Source: Phytophthora hibernalis
Taxonomy: Eukaryota > Oomycota > Peronosporomycetes > Peronosporales > Peronosporaceae
Length of the DNA: 64,000 nucleotides
Direction of reading: 5' to 3'
Assembly (NCBI GenBank): GCA_012656075.1
Contig: JAAKBF010000056.1
Location: forward strand, 62,001 to 126,000
Program-made: the position numbers and the translations under genes
Shown: positions 22,422-33,065 of the stretch, one piece after another
How the letters are laid out: each line of letters starts with the position of its first letter
How positions within the stretch are numbered: position 1 is the first letter of the stretch
Notes under the pieces: generated by a model
What the model was told of the DNA's origin: nothing
What the model saw: the letters and a program-made list of their open reading frames with translations, nothing else
Databases searched by the model: none

Positions 22422-22449
22422 GTAATTTCCCTTTGCTGTTGAACACTTT

Positions 22450-23479
22450 CTTCAGATCTTTTTGCTGTTCAAATCTTGCGGGTCTTACATCTCCAAATCA
22501 GCGGATTGGCCAATCAGGTGATCGTATTTCTGCTTTTCGTCCGGCGGACATTTTGTAGCCATCGGGGAGGGTGACCCACCCGAGGGAGGCCAGCCCTCGA
22601 AAGGGGGAAATTTGGGAGGGGAATTTGAGGCTTGGGAGAAACATGGTAACGTTAGAGGAAGAAGACCTGAGCGTCGCTTCTTGTGGAAAGACCGAGGTGG
22701 TGCATGCGCTCCTCCAGGTACGTCAAGCGAAGCTGCAGTCGAAGGCTTGCATCTCAACTTTTATAAGTGGAGCTTTACGAAGACGGGGCTTTACGAAGGC
22801 ATCCTTCATCAACCGTCTCTGCGGCTACATCTAAAAGGTAAACAACGAAAAGCGTCTACAGCGGCGCTTACGAGGCATTTGACCATATCTGGGTCTTGTG
22901 ATCAATCAGACTGCCTTGACGGCCTAGCCACAAGCGCCCAACACGGCGCAATGCAGCAGCAACGTGACAATAGGAGCTTGAAAGATGCAGGCCTCATGCG
23001 CTCGACTCGTTCAAATACTCCTTCCAGCAACCTCGCACTCCTAGTCTAGCTGCAAACAAACACGCTGGTTGTGACGCAGGTGATCGATAAGGCGCAGCTG
23101 CGCCACATCGACTTGCAACCGGCATGTCGATCGACTGCAACGCTTGTCCTCCATTTCCCCTTTTACACTAATTTTTCAAAAATTGTCAGGCAACGGGCGC
23201 CCACCCCAGGTAAAACCAGATGGCTAATCGAAGAGAGTGTGCGCGCACGACTCTTGTAATTTGCCGGATCGGGGACGAAGATAGAGAAAACCTTAAGTTC
23301 ACATGTACCGATCTGACCAACACAACAAATGCACACACAAATAAGCATTGACGGTCCATGCCATGGCTGCCTGTCTGCTGATAAGTAAAGCGGGCGCAGC
23401 GCATTCCTCCTGATTATCTTTCGTACGGCCAGAGAGCTGCGCGCCGACGGTCACCCGAAGGTGGTTTGAATGTGAAGCA
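22450..23479. other. Intergenic between piggyBac and SET-domain genes
   Basis: Short frames on both strands, none with a recognised motif. It may hold the piggyBac 5' end and the unassigned N-terminus of the SET-domain reading. Confidence 0.4.
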
Positions 23480-25327
23480 GTGGCCAGTGATGTCTCCCTC
23501 CTCAAACCGTTTCTAGACAGGATCCAGAGTAACTTGCTGCAGCGGCGCGCAGCGTTCAGAACTTGCAGTCCGGTCATACCAGGTCTACGCGCTGCGGATC
23601 TCCCGCCAGAAAGTAATCACGCAGGGGATACAATAGAGTGTTACTCTATGGGGTTCGTCTGTGGGGACTCAAGAGGTCATCGCCAGTCTGTGGTTCTTCG
23701 CGTGAATGATGCTGAAGACGACCATTTCCCGCTCATGGTTGATACCGGGGAGGATCTACCATTGAATATCATGCTCAAGCGTCCCTCTGATCGCTTCAGA
23801 AACCGATTTAAGCGCGATTTCGTCAAGTGGCGCAAACTGCGGACATTCCGATTTGTAGCAGGGAGCTGGAATGCTCCAACCCGAGCCAGCACTTTCAACG
23901 CAGCTCTACCAGGTGCACTTCTAGGAGCAGTAGAGGCAGCTATGCGTCTGCATCGAGGCCCACGCGAGGAAATTGAGGAGAATTGGTCGCAGCAGTCGTC
24001 TGAGTGCGCGGAAAATTCGCTGCAAAGTCCAGAGACTTCGCGCCCGTTCAGGACAGCCAATATCGATCCGGAAGAAGTGCAACCTGGTCAGATGGCCTCC
24101 AATACGTATGAAGGCAGTGATTTGTGCGAGGATATTGAGGATAATTGGTCACAGCAGTAGTCCGAGTGCGCGGAAAAGTCGCAGCAAAGTCCAGAGCCTT
24201 CGAGTCCGTCCAGGATAGCCAATATTGATCCGGAAGAAGTGCAACGTGTCCCTACGGATTCTAAAACAAAAGAAGCTAGCAATTCATGCGAGGAAAAAGA
24301 TACCCAGTCCACGATCGATTTGGTTCAGGCAGACTCTGGTGACGAGCCAACCTCTGGTGATGGTCAAGAAAGAGATGGTAGCCTAGAGGCAGCAGCACTC
24401 AGTGATGGCGATTTGCTCGAAGTGAGCAAGTACATGCAAAACATTCCTACGCGATATCAGCGGGCCAAAATAAGACATCAGGCGAAGAAACGGTCTGGAA
24501 AATGGTCGGTCAATCGCTCCAGAAAACGCCGCTACCAGGCCAAGTGTGGTATAACACGTAGCAGCACCCAGATCTACCACGCAAAGACATTGAAGGCCAA
24601 AAAGATGCAGGAATTGCTTCAGCTCTCAGGGATTAAGCCACGGTTACGAGCATTGCATGTCCGGCGCCTGTGTTTCACGAAGCTGCTGTAGATGAGCGCC
24701 GCGTCCTTTCGGAAGTACCGTGACCAAGCGATGTTTCCTTCATTACTGAGTGCGTCATCCCTAGTGAATTAACCTTTCCGGACATTGGCGACTACGACAA
24801 ATGCAAGTGCGTCGGAGACTGCTTCAAAGATACGTGCGAAAATGCTGCGTCGGCCGTGTACTGTACACCGGATTGCTGTAAACTGGAGGCGTCTTGCAAC
24901 AACGCACCACGGGCACGGTCGACGTTGAAGCTGTTCGACACAGGCCGTGTCGGGCTTGGAATCTATACTACCACTGATATTGAGGTGGGAGACATCATCG
25001 GGGAGTACGCTGGAAGCTGTACGAGTACGACGCGATAGTACCCGGACAGCCGGTCAAAGCTATAAAAAACAATAGCGGGTACACGCTGTTGTACAACGCA
25101 ATGTCTACCAGGAAGAAGTACGTGTACGTGGAGGCAGCTTCACACGGGTTTACAATTCGTTTCATCAGCCATGCCTGCGAGGCAAATGCTGCATTCGTCG
25201 AGCTGCAGAACCGGACCAGCGTGAAAGTGCTAGTCAAAATAATCAAATTCGTCAAAGCGGGTGCCCAGATCACCGTGAACTACGGTGATGAACTGTGCCT
25301 GCGACATATGCTAGGCCTATCACACTG
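23480..25327 (+). pseudogene. SET-domain protein, degraded copy 1
   Basis: Plus-strand reading with no clear ATG near its left end. Parts in order: a conserved region with DRFRNRFKRDFVKWRKLRTF, a Ser/Glu-rich segment containing a 162-bp tandem duplication with an in-frame TAG at 24158-24160, a basic block (RAKIRHQAKKRSGKW, RSRKRRYQAKC), a Cys-rich pre-SET stretch (CKCVGDCF..TCE, YCTPDCC..EASC), then a SET domain with FDTGRVGLGIYT, RFISHACEANAAFVE and GAQITVNYGDE. SET proteins methylate lysines, usually on histones. Here the NHxCxPN cofactor motif is altered (SHACEAN), and two frame changes separate the basic block, pre-SET part and SET end. Tandem with the copy at 26.6 kb. Confidence 0.7.
23965..24288 (+). 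repeat. 162-bp tandem duplication in the SET-domain gene
   Basis: The segment beginning GCGAGGAAATTGAGGAGAAT at 23965 recurs at 24127 with substitutions. It is a multiple of three, so the reading frame is kept, but the second copy carries a TAG where the first has a TCG-type codon. Confidence 0.8.
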
Positions 25328-26624
25328 AACGAGGCGCAGACAAAGATAATGAGTAGTCTCTGTAGTGTTCGCTCGCATGCACACCCAAGTGTGTGCCGTT
25401 GAAACAAGGATAATACATTTGCAGCAGTGACATTCCTTTAAACAGAAGCGCTGGAAGTCATTAATACAATCCTGTATGCATGAGCTTCCGGCACTCGGGT
25501 AGCAACTAGTATGGGTACGACCTCAAGTGCAAGCACAACAACTCTTATAACAAGTGTATAAGAGTTGTGGTGCTGTTACATATGCGGAAACAAACCGAAC
25601 AACATTTCCTCGCTCGCAGACGTATACCTACTACCAGAGGGTGTCTTGGAGACTTCTCTCGTACGGCGAAATGGAGATATGAAGACGCTGCGCCCAAAAA
25701 CGTCGAAAGTGCTGAACCCTCATATGAAAGATGGTGCTGCGTGTGATGACTGCAGGATCACGTGCCCAGAACTAAACCAAGGGTCTTTGTGGGTGCGCTG
25801 GATCACTCGAAATTGCTAAAGGCTGGAATAAATCGGTAGAAGTCATCCAGCGCATCCGTTTCTTGACCACATCCCTCCCCGCAGACGAATATGGGCTCCA
25901 CCCATCAATGCGGACATGGTACAAACGAGGGTTAAATCCGAAAAGAAATGTTGGGCGGTCGAGGACTGGTCCTGACAACAACTTGTCAGTTCCTTGGGAT
26001 TCTTTGCCTCTATAGACGGTAATGTAGTGTGTACACACCAGGATGTCGTAGACCTTCACCACCGCAAGCTGCACGACGGCTTCCGCGGCATCAACACCAA
26101 CAGCCCTCCTTTCAGGGAAGGCGCTAGGCCACCAGCGATGCCCGTTAGTATTTGGCTTCTTTCAACCGCCAATAATCCCCGTCACCCCTAATAAGAACAA
26201 GTCGGTCTAACCACCCCTCAGTGAGTCAGCCAGACTGGGGTGAGACACATGCACTGATAGGCGCTGATTGGCTAACGGTCCATCTAATCACTGCTGGTCT
26301 GTGCAACTCGCAGAAAATGGCCGAGCTTTCAAAGACGATACATTTTTCTGTGGTGGTCAGTGCCGATGTTGTGTTTCCCAGGTCGAAAGGTGCTGCCGCA
26401 GACGTGTTGTGTCGTCACAGCACGGCTGGGTGCCCGTTAGGCGTTCTCACGAAGATATAAGACCGACCCGAGCAAATATAACTTTCACAATGAAAAAGCT
26501 GATACACACAGTAACCCATCTCCCACAATACACACAAAGAGGGTGGGCTCGAATGCCCCGCTGCCCGTCTGCGCACATCCGCTTAGGGGGATGCGCATCA
26601 CCCGAGATGTGCCTCTGAAATTGA
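25328..26624. other. Intergenic between the two SET-domain copies
   Basis: No gene recognised. A short inverted repeat (CACAACAACTCTTATA and complement) lies at about 25535-25573. A small plus-strand frame at 25565-25819 with scattered Cys has no recognised motif. Confidence 0.4.
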
Positions 26625-28358
26625 GTGGACCACTGGAATTTGGGGTGGTTCACTCCTGAATCATTGCTGCCGCCGCCACCCAGAAAGCAGTTGTTACGCC
26701 GACCTGGAAGCGCTTGCTGCGCGTCCAGCACCCACCCGTCCAAGATACCGGGCCTCCGCGCTTCGGAGCTGCCACCGGAGGCGCTCAACGCAGGAGATGC
26801 AGTCGAGTATTTTTACCGCGCGTTCATGTGTGGCGACCGCCGAGGATATCGCCGCGCCGTCGTAACCCGTGTTAACGTCGGCAAGAACGTCGAGTTCCCG
26901 ATAGCGGTGGACACGGACGAAGTCATCCCGAGGGACATGATGCTCAAGCGGGTCGCAGACCGCTTTAGGAACTCTCTCATGGCTTGCGTGTCGACTTGGC
27001 GCAAGCTGCGCACCTACGAACTGGTCGCCGGAACATTTTCGGCTCCTTCGCGATCCAGCGCACTGAAAAAGCTCTGGAAGGAGCAGTCGCCGCTGCTTTC
27101 GAAGCCGTTCATTAAGCCGGTCAGGATGCGTGTGAGGAGATTGTCCCAGAAACGCCACAGAGTAGCATTTGCAGCTCCCCGAGCCAGGGCTGGGCTCGGA
27201 GCACGTGCAATCGCCCAGCACTTCAGTGCACGATGTTCCGGTGGCTCTGGTCGGCAAAGGAGCTCCCCCACATCATTCACAAGTGAACCAAACGCGGGAA
27301 GGTCAGAAAGTCTGCAATTCAGCAGATAATCGACTTGGTGTCCTCTGGAGTGGACAGCGAGATGCAGTCGGATGCTGCTGATGACCAGACAAGCTCAGTT
27401 AGTGAGAAGGAGGCGGCTGCATACGTGCAGTCGATTCCGAACCGCCACGCTCGCGCCAAGATCCGCCACCAGGCCAAGAAGAAGCGTGTCCAGTGGCATG
27501 TCCCCAGATCAAGGAAGCGGCGGCACCTGGCGAAATGTGCTATTACAAAGAGCGGTAGGGAGATCTACCATGCCAAGACTTTCAAGGATGTCGAGTTCAA
27601 GGCCCTACAGAACAGTCCCGAAGTGAAGGAACAGCGCGAGAGCCTGCACACTAGACGCACTTCGTTCGTAGCCCCCGCGGAAAAGGAGGGTCGCACTCTT
27701 TGCCGGACGATGCCATGGCCAGCTGAAATTGAGCAAATCAGTACATGCAAGCGCAACGGCGTTAAGTTTCAATACATAGGGAGCTTCGATGCTTCGGCGA
27801 CTGCTTTTGGGACATATACTCTAACGTGGCGTCCGCTCGTTCTGCACTCCAAAGTACTGCAAGCTCGGAGCGAAGTGCAGCAATGCTCCACGGACGCTGG
27901 GCACGCTGAAGCTGTTCGACACGGGCCGTGTAGGCCTCGGAGTATATACAACCACGGCTCTGTATGTAGGCGACGTTTTCGGCGAATACTGCGGGGAGCT
28001 GGCGGAGTTCCGTGTTGTCATCGAAGGGCAACCTGATCAAGCGTTGAAACACAAGAGTGGCTACACTCTATTGTACAACGCCAAATATGTGAATGGTAAC
28101 TACGTCTACGTGGACGCTCTGAGGGGCGGGTCGATAACCCGCTTTGTGTGTCATTCCTGCGAGTCTAACGCAGCCTTCGTTGAACAGCAGACGCGCTCTC
28201 GCGTGAAAGTGCTCGTCAAAATGATTAAGAACGTAGCTGCTGGAGCCCAGATTACCGTGCATTACGGTAACGAGTGTTGGTTTAAGTGCGCGTTCGATCG
28301 GTGCTGGAAACACCGGCTCGCTGAGGTATCCGGAAAAAGAAGTTACGAAGAAGAGTAG
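26625..28358 (+). pseudogene. SET-domain protein, degraded copy 2
   Basis: Same order of parts as the copy at 23.5 kb: ADRFRNSLMACVSTWRKLRTY, then RAKIRHQAKKKRVQW with RSRKRRHLAKC and YHAKTFK, a partly eroded pre-SET Cys region, FDTGRVGLGVYTTT in a shifted frame near 27920, and an open SET end (GYTLLYNAKY, RFVCHSCESNAAFVE, GAQITVHYGNE). It lacks the 162-bp duplication. The NHxCxPN motif again lacks Asn and Pro (CHSCESN). At least two frame changes. The shared layout shows the two copies came from one duplication, with independent later damage. Confidence 0.7.
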
Positions 28359-28583
28359 GCAGCGACACGAGGAACCTTCTCGCATCCAGTCCACGCCTCC
28401 TTTGCTTAACTAGACACGCTTCCACATAAATCCACCATTAGTCGCCATGGTTGAATGCAGGAGCTATTCACAACATTAGTTGTGAAGTTACATTAAATCG
28501 CTCGTACGTATTACATAGCAAACATACAAGCATCTTTAGGCGAGAACTATGAATGCCTTTAATCGCACAAGCGGGACGCTGTA
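28359..28583. other. Short gap before the MULE element
   Basis: Convergent gap between the SET reading and the MULE reading. Nothing recognised. Confidence 0.4.
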
Positions 28584-30357
28584 TCAAATCAAGCTCAGCG
28601 CGGCGCCAATTGAGGGAGGACGTCCGAGGTCTGGAAGCACAGCAACTTCGCCTCGTTTTCTCTTGCGTCTGTTGATCAACACTTCCCTACCACTACTATC
28701 GACGTGAGCAGTGACGCGGAGGGCGAATAGGACGTGGATAAATGCTCCAAAGGCGAACCAGTAGTCACACGGGCACCATTGACGCAGTGTGTCAACGGGC
28801 CAGCAATCACACGGTTGTTCTTCGTATTTCTTCCTGGCGTAGTTCACGCCCATTTGTGCCGTTACAGCGATGGCCTCTTCACTGCGCTTGTTGGTGCAAC
28901 GCGAATCCGCGGGGCTTGCAGAAAGATCACCCGGAGAATGCAGCAGGATCCAGCGCGAACAGCATATAGGTCCTGGTCTTCTGCCACACCCAACAATTTC
29001 TCGCGCATCAACTTCGACACCCTCCCTGTCAGGGTTGCTGCCGGACACACCGTGAACTCGAACGCTCTCGCACTACTCGACTGATCTTGGCAGCACGCGC
29101 TCAGCTCCCTTAAAAGCGTACCCATTTTGAGCCGGCGGCGCAGCGCGTAGTCGCGCTTCAACAAGGCGTTGAATGTCTCGGCGGGATTGTTCGTGGACGC
29201 GAATCCAGGTGGAGTTGCGAACACCTGCCATGCCGTGAAGTGTCCGGTCAGCCATTGCCCGTGTACGTATTGCGCAAAAGGAACCAAGGAAGGCTCAATC
29301 ATCCATCCGCGCAAAATGGGACGCAGCATCTGCAGATATTCCGTATGACTACGACGAAGTGCAGGTCGAAAATCTCTCGTAGAACTCGAGTTGTGCAACC
29401 GAGGAAAGTAGATTGACCGCGCCTGGATCTTCTTCATAACAAGAAAGAAGCACATCAGGAAGCGGTGACGCGGGTTGTCTCCAGAAACTGCAGCAAGCGC
29501 GTTGCATTGCGCCTTGTCGCCATCAGCCATGGCGAAGTGTACAGTAAGATGTTTGTCTGAGATCCATACGTAAAGCTGGCGTAGCGAAAGCAGGGCAGCC
29601 TGGAAGATTGGCTGTGTCTCTTGGGACATAATGAATAAAGCGACCAGGTGGAACCTCCGCGACTGATCAGACACCCCCACAACCAGGACGGGGTAGTCGC
29701 ACTGGTTGGACTTGTAAGTCCCGTCCAAGTTCAGGATGAAGCTTTCGGGTGGCACAGCCAGCCTTAACGTCAGCGCCTTCGTCGAGATGCCCACCAAGAA
29801 CGGCCTCTTGTCGGAGCCGTTGCCAACTATTGGCTTGCCTAGGTTGTCCATATCCCATGCGAACGTGAAAGGCTGGGTCATCGTCTCGGACCCGCTGTAC
29901 GCGTGATTACGGATCCACGTCGTGATCTCCTGGACGCGGTCGTCGTTCTCCATCTGTGTCCGGCCGTAGTGGTTTACGAAGTTCTGGATCGTCTTCAGGC
30001 CGGGCAACTCCACCAAGGGGGTACCGAACTTGCGAGAGAGAGCATGCCGAATCCGCATCGGGCGCAACTGGTTCTCCGCCAGGTCACGGCAGAACGTCTT
30101 CTGCGCCAGAGTTAGCTTCCTGCGCCCTGGGCAGACAACAGGTGATTTGTGGTCTCCAAACTCGAAGATGGACGGGTGCTCAGAGTCCAAGCACGTGACC
30201 ATCTTCCCCGCCACGCGCACTACAATGGGATCGCCTCGCAGCACGATTCAGAGCCGCACTCGAGCAGGCGGTAGTGCATCTTGTGCTCCGCGCCTGAGCA
30301 GATCGTGCAAACCATCGTTTGGCTCTTGTTAATGTCAAAGGACTTGAGCGACGCCAT
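28584..30357 (-). mobile_element. Mutator-like (MULE) transposase with SWIM-type zinc end
   Basis: From ATG 30357: an N-terminal Cys/His segment (CTICSGAEHKMHYRL), a long helical region, then the MULE DDE core with 'ILNLDGTYK' (first Asp), FHLVALFIMSQET, 'FAMADGDKAQCNAL' (second Asp) and 'STNNPAETFNALLKRDY' (Glu). The C-terminus shifts frame near 28900-28980 and ends with a SWIM-like CDCWPVDTLRQWCPC before a basic tail at 28584. Near 30230 a TAG and a one-base change (C4 run) separate the Cys-rich start from the main frame, which itself is open for 460 codons. Catalytic residues are all present. Terminal inverted repeats were not identified. Confidence 0.8.
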
Positions 30358-32552
30358 CACCGCTTCGGCTTCAGCGGCGTCGGCGTTGACAGCCCCTCAC
30401 ACCAGATTACCTGCCTAGGTATCGCTCGGGTGGTCCTTTCAGGAAATTGTGTGGGTCACGCACCGCAACTGCTCGACGCCATCTGCCAATGGCAGCCATC
30501 TGCCACCTGACTTAATGGCAGGTACTGGTTGGTCAGATTATACCTTCCCCGCCCCGTTTGCGCGCTTCCTGCGCTGTCCTCTCGCATTGTGTAGCAAGTC
30601 TAGTAGACTGTCTACAGGTGCGAATTTTATTGTGCTGACCAGTTTATATGGTGCCTACACAGACGCATTGTGCTATGGCTGCACTGTATTGTGCGCTTCA
30701 TGCGTTCTCGACCGACCCTCACTCAGACCAAGGATTAGCCTTGCCGACAATGTTAAGTACCGTCATGTATTATTAATAATACCACTCCCCCAGTGCATGC
30801 AGTGGAAGAACAACTCGCTAAAACCAACTGCATTGTTTTAATGTACCTGTATGCTCGTTTTTGTTTTATATTCCTAAAATTATAAAATAGCCCAAAAAGC
30901 TAATTGAAGGCAAAGGCTGGCACCCTTAGCGTTTCCCCATCCTTTGGGGCGCTACTTTCAGCCTAAATCCCCTCTATAGCTCGTTTGATCCAAAAGTTCA
31001 AGGACATCTGATGTCATACCTTCTAGAGATTCTCTAGAAGATACCGTCATTTCACAAACGAGCTTATTTCTAAAATCTCAACAAAACGCTCATAACCTTC
31101 TCAAATTTACTGCATGTTGTATTTTAACAAGACCTTCAAAGGCTTTATGATTTAGCGCCAAAGTACGAGTGCTAATTGCACGAAATACGTATAAATACAT
31201 GTAGCTCGACATATCGTTTGCAAATACCGGTACAGACTGTACCGTACAGTAGTCATAATAAACTTTATTTGCACCTCCGTCTCTTTCTGATCTGAGTGAG
31301 AAAGTACATGAGCATTAATATAACACGAAGTTGAGTCTACGACATCTTCGCAAAGATCTGACTTCTTTTTTACTCTGAAATCTTGGGATAAGTGCTCAGA
31401 TGATCTGAGCACTTATCCCAAGATTTCAAAGTAAAAAAAGAAGTCTCTAGAAGAAATTGGCAGCATGGTGCCAATTTCTTATGTACTGGGGCTTTCTTGG
31501 CATTGGGGGCTGCACGGCCTGTGGTGGGGTGCTGTGTGCGGCGAGATTGTCAAGTTCAGTTTGATGGTGCTCACTCTGTGATCTGAGCACTTAACTCAAG
31601 GTTTCTGGTGGAGTGCACGTGCAAATGCGACGGACCATGTTGCTTTACCGTACATCTAATTCTGGTTACGTTCAAGTGATTCTGCATAATTAATAGGCTC
31701 GTGCTAGTGGTACAAAACGAGTCTACTTAAACTTAATATTTGTGGAGGTTATGTATGATTTAGAGTCTTTTTCTACATCGTATAAACTTTGAAGTCGCCT
31801 GCAGGACGGATGTCATCTTGCTTCTAATCATGAAAGTCGGAGATGCCGACAGGAAAACTACACCCGAGCCTCACCCTTGAAAACCCTGAGAGCGGTGTCA
31901 CAACCCTAAGCCGAGCTAGGTGTGACCCTCCTGGTCCTGGGTTTAAGCCCGCGTGCTGCGCACAGGGATCTTTAAACCGCAGGCATTGTTTCGGCCTGCC
32001 GAGCGAGTTGCTTTCACCCCCTTTATCCCGGGGATGTGTTATTTTGTACCACTAGTCAGCTCCTAATTAATAAAGAGGCGGTATCGACCAGAAAACCACA
32101 TGTATTATGAGCTGGTCGTGTGCATGTGTATAATTTGTGCATGATGATGATAGTCTGCTGCCACGGATGAGAATGCATAAACGACTCAGAATTTGACTAG
32201 GGGCCCCGCACGCACAGTGTGAGCAGGAGTGAAGTTGGGGCCCGGCAAAGTCGCTTCGTTCGTGGTGAAGCTTTTAATAATATTTGCTTCACGAAGTGGT
32301 GCCAGCACACGGGCTATTAATAGAACGAAGCATTGTGTGGGTCACCAAACCTCACCCGTGGCAGCAGTAGCGTGATGGAATTAGTTTATTGGTTTACGTT
32401 GCCTGTACATAAGAAAGCCATGCCCAGTATCCGAATGTATCACTGTACCAACATGTAAGCTTACCGGTACCGGTATGTGGAATGAAGCGTCACTCAAGCT
32501 TTTGCACCAGCAAATGTTTGTGGTTCGATTGCCATTTCGGAATCTACCAGCT
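30358..32552. other. Long non-coding stretch upstream of an RxLR-type gene
   Basis: About 2.2 kb without a supported gene. It contains the large hairpin at 31360-31445, a partial echo of its arm at about 31579-31608, and GC-rich purine/pyrimidine patches near 32200-32250. Confidence 0.5.
31360..31445. repeat. 86-bp hairpin with arms of about 41 bp
   Basis: Arms at 31360-31400 and 31404-31445 are complementary except for one mismatch and one single-base gap, around a 3-bp loop. The arm centre reads ATCTTGGGATAAGTGCTCAG. No coding sequence. It resembles a fold-back MITE or a deleted element consisting only of its two inverted ends. Confidence 0.85.
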
Positions 32553-32597
32553 CCTGGTCACTTAAGCATTTCCATCCAACCTCCGAGATAAACAAGC
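32553..32597 (+). promoter_or_regulatory. Putative oomycete core promoter (Inr/FPR-like) of the effector gene
   Basis: GCATTTCCATCCAACCTCC lies about 30 bp upstream of the ATG at 32598. It resembles the oomycete Inr (CATTTCC-like) with a pyrimidine-rich flank. Based on motif recall and position only. Confidence 0.35.
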
Positions 32598-33065
32598 ATG
32601 CGCTTCAGCGTCCTTCTCGCTCTCTTCGCTGCCACCTTCATCGCGTGCACCAACTTCGCTAGCGCCGAATATGCCGCTGTTGCCAACCCGGTTCGCCGTC
32701 TGAAGGGCAGTCAGCCTGCGGGCGAGGAAGAGCGTGCTGGTAACTTCGCGCTGCTAGACGACGCCACCAAAAAGCTGAACGCAGAACAATTCGTCGCCAA
32801 GGCTTTCCAGAACTTTAAAATTGGCAAAGCCAACAGGGCAGGGGATGAAGCGGCGGCTGCTCTTATCAAGACAACCGCGCTCACCAAGAAGCAGGAGGGT
32901 ACGATTACCAAGATGGTGGCGGAGGCAGCGAAGCAGAAAGTGCCCTGGTCCAAGACCAAGAAGATCGTCGTGGGTATGGCTGGTGCTACTCTTAGTGCAG
33001 CTGCTCTGTACGTTATTTACAAGACCTTCCTGTCAAACGGCGGCACTGCTACCGCTACCGTTTAA
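32598..33065 (+). CDS. Secreted RxLR-type effector candidate with C-terminal hydrophobic helix
   Basis: A 155-residue intronless frame from ATG 32598. Residues 1-23 form a signal peptide with likely cleavage after FASA. An RRLK tetrapeptide at about 33-36, one residue off the canonical RxLR, is followed by a GEEER dEER motif at about 42-46. This order is diagnostic of the oomycete translocated effector class. The rest is Lys/Ala-rich and helical with no evident WY motif. About residues 122-147 form a strongly hydrophobic segment (IVVGMAGATLSAAALYVIY), unusual for a soluble effector and suggestive of membrane insertion in host or pathogen. Such proteins act in plant cells against defence; target unknown. 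Isolated in repeat-rich DNA, as is typical. Confidence 0.75.
   Translation: MRFSVLLALFAATFIACTNFASAEYAAVANPVRRLKGSQPAGEEERAGNFALLDDATKKLNAEQFVAKAFQNFKIGKANRAGDEAAAALIKTTALTKKQEGTITKMVAEAAKQKVPWSKTKKIVVGMAGATLSAAALYVIYKTFLSNGGTATATV

Larger units (their letters stand above)
20615..22446 (-). mobile_element. piggyBac-type transposase (DDE_Tnp_1_7) with C-terminal Cys-rich domain
   Basis: N-terminal exon (22446-21961) shows the piggyBac layout: 'GKSHFERVMQNLNFTDN', TDRAWKVRSVVDTL, 'PPVLACDEAMIPSRSRHN' with the first catalytic Asp, then DNPHKWGTKLFMTC. After an apparent intron the reading continues through TDRFYTSIQLALQL (second Asp) and 'DYHRWIGGVDIHDQLRLQRY' (third catalytic region). A C-terminal zinc-binding part follows as QCKICSIRK...FYCEAC, then GTAAGT, then a last exon ending MTCHQIWHDM near 20615. 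A (CCAT)n run interrupts the middle and the extreme N-terminus is unclear. Full catalytic motifs remain but the frame is broken in places, so activity is unlikely as shown. Confidence 0.75.

Noticed and set aside
31890..31975. tRNA- or SINE-like stretch with a GGTTTAAGCCC B-box-like word
   Set aside because: No matching A box at the right distance and no cloverleaf could be drawn; left unannotated.
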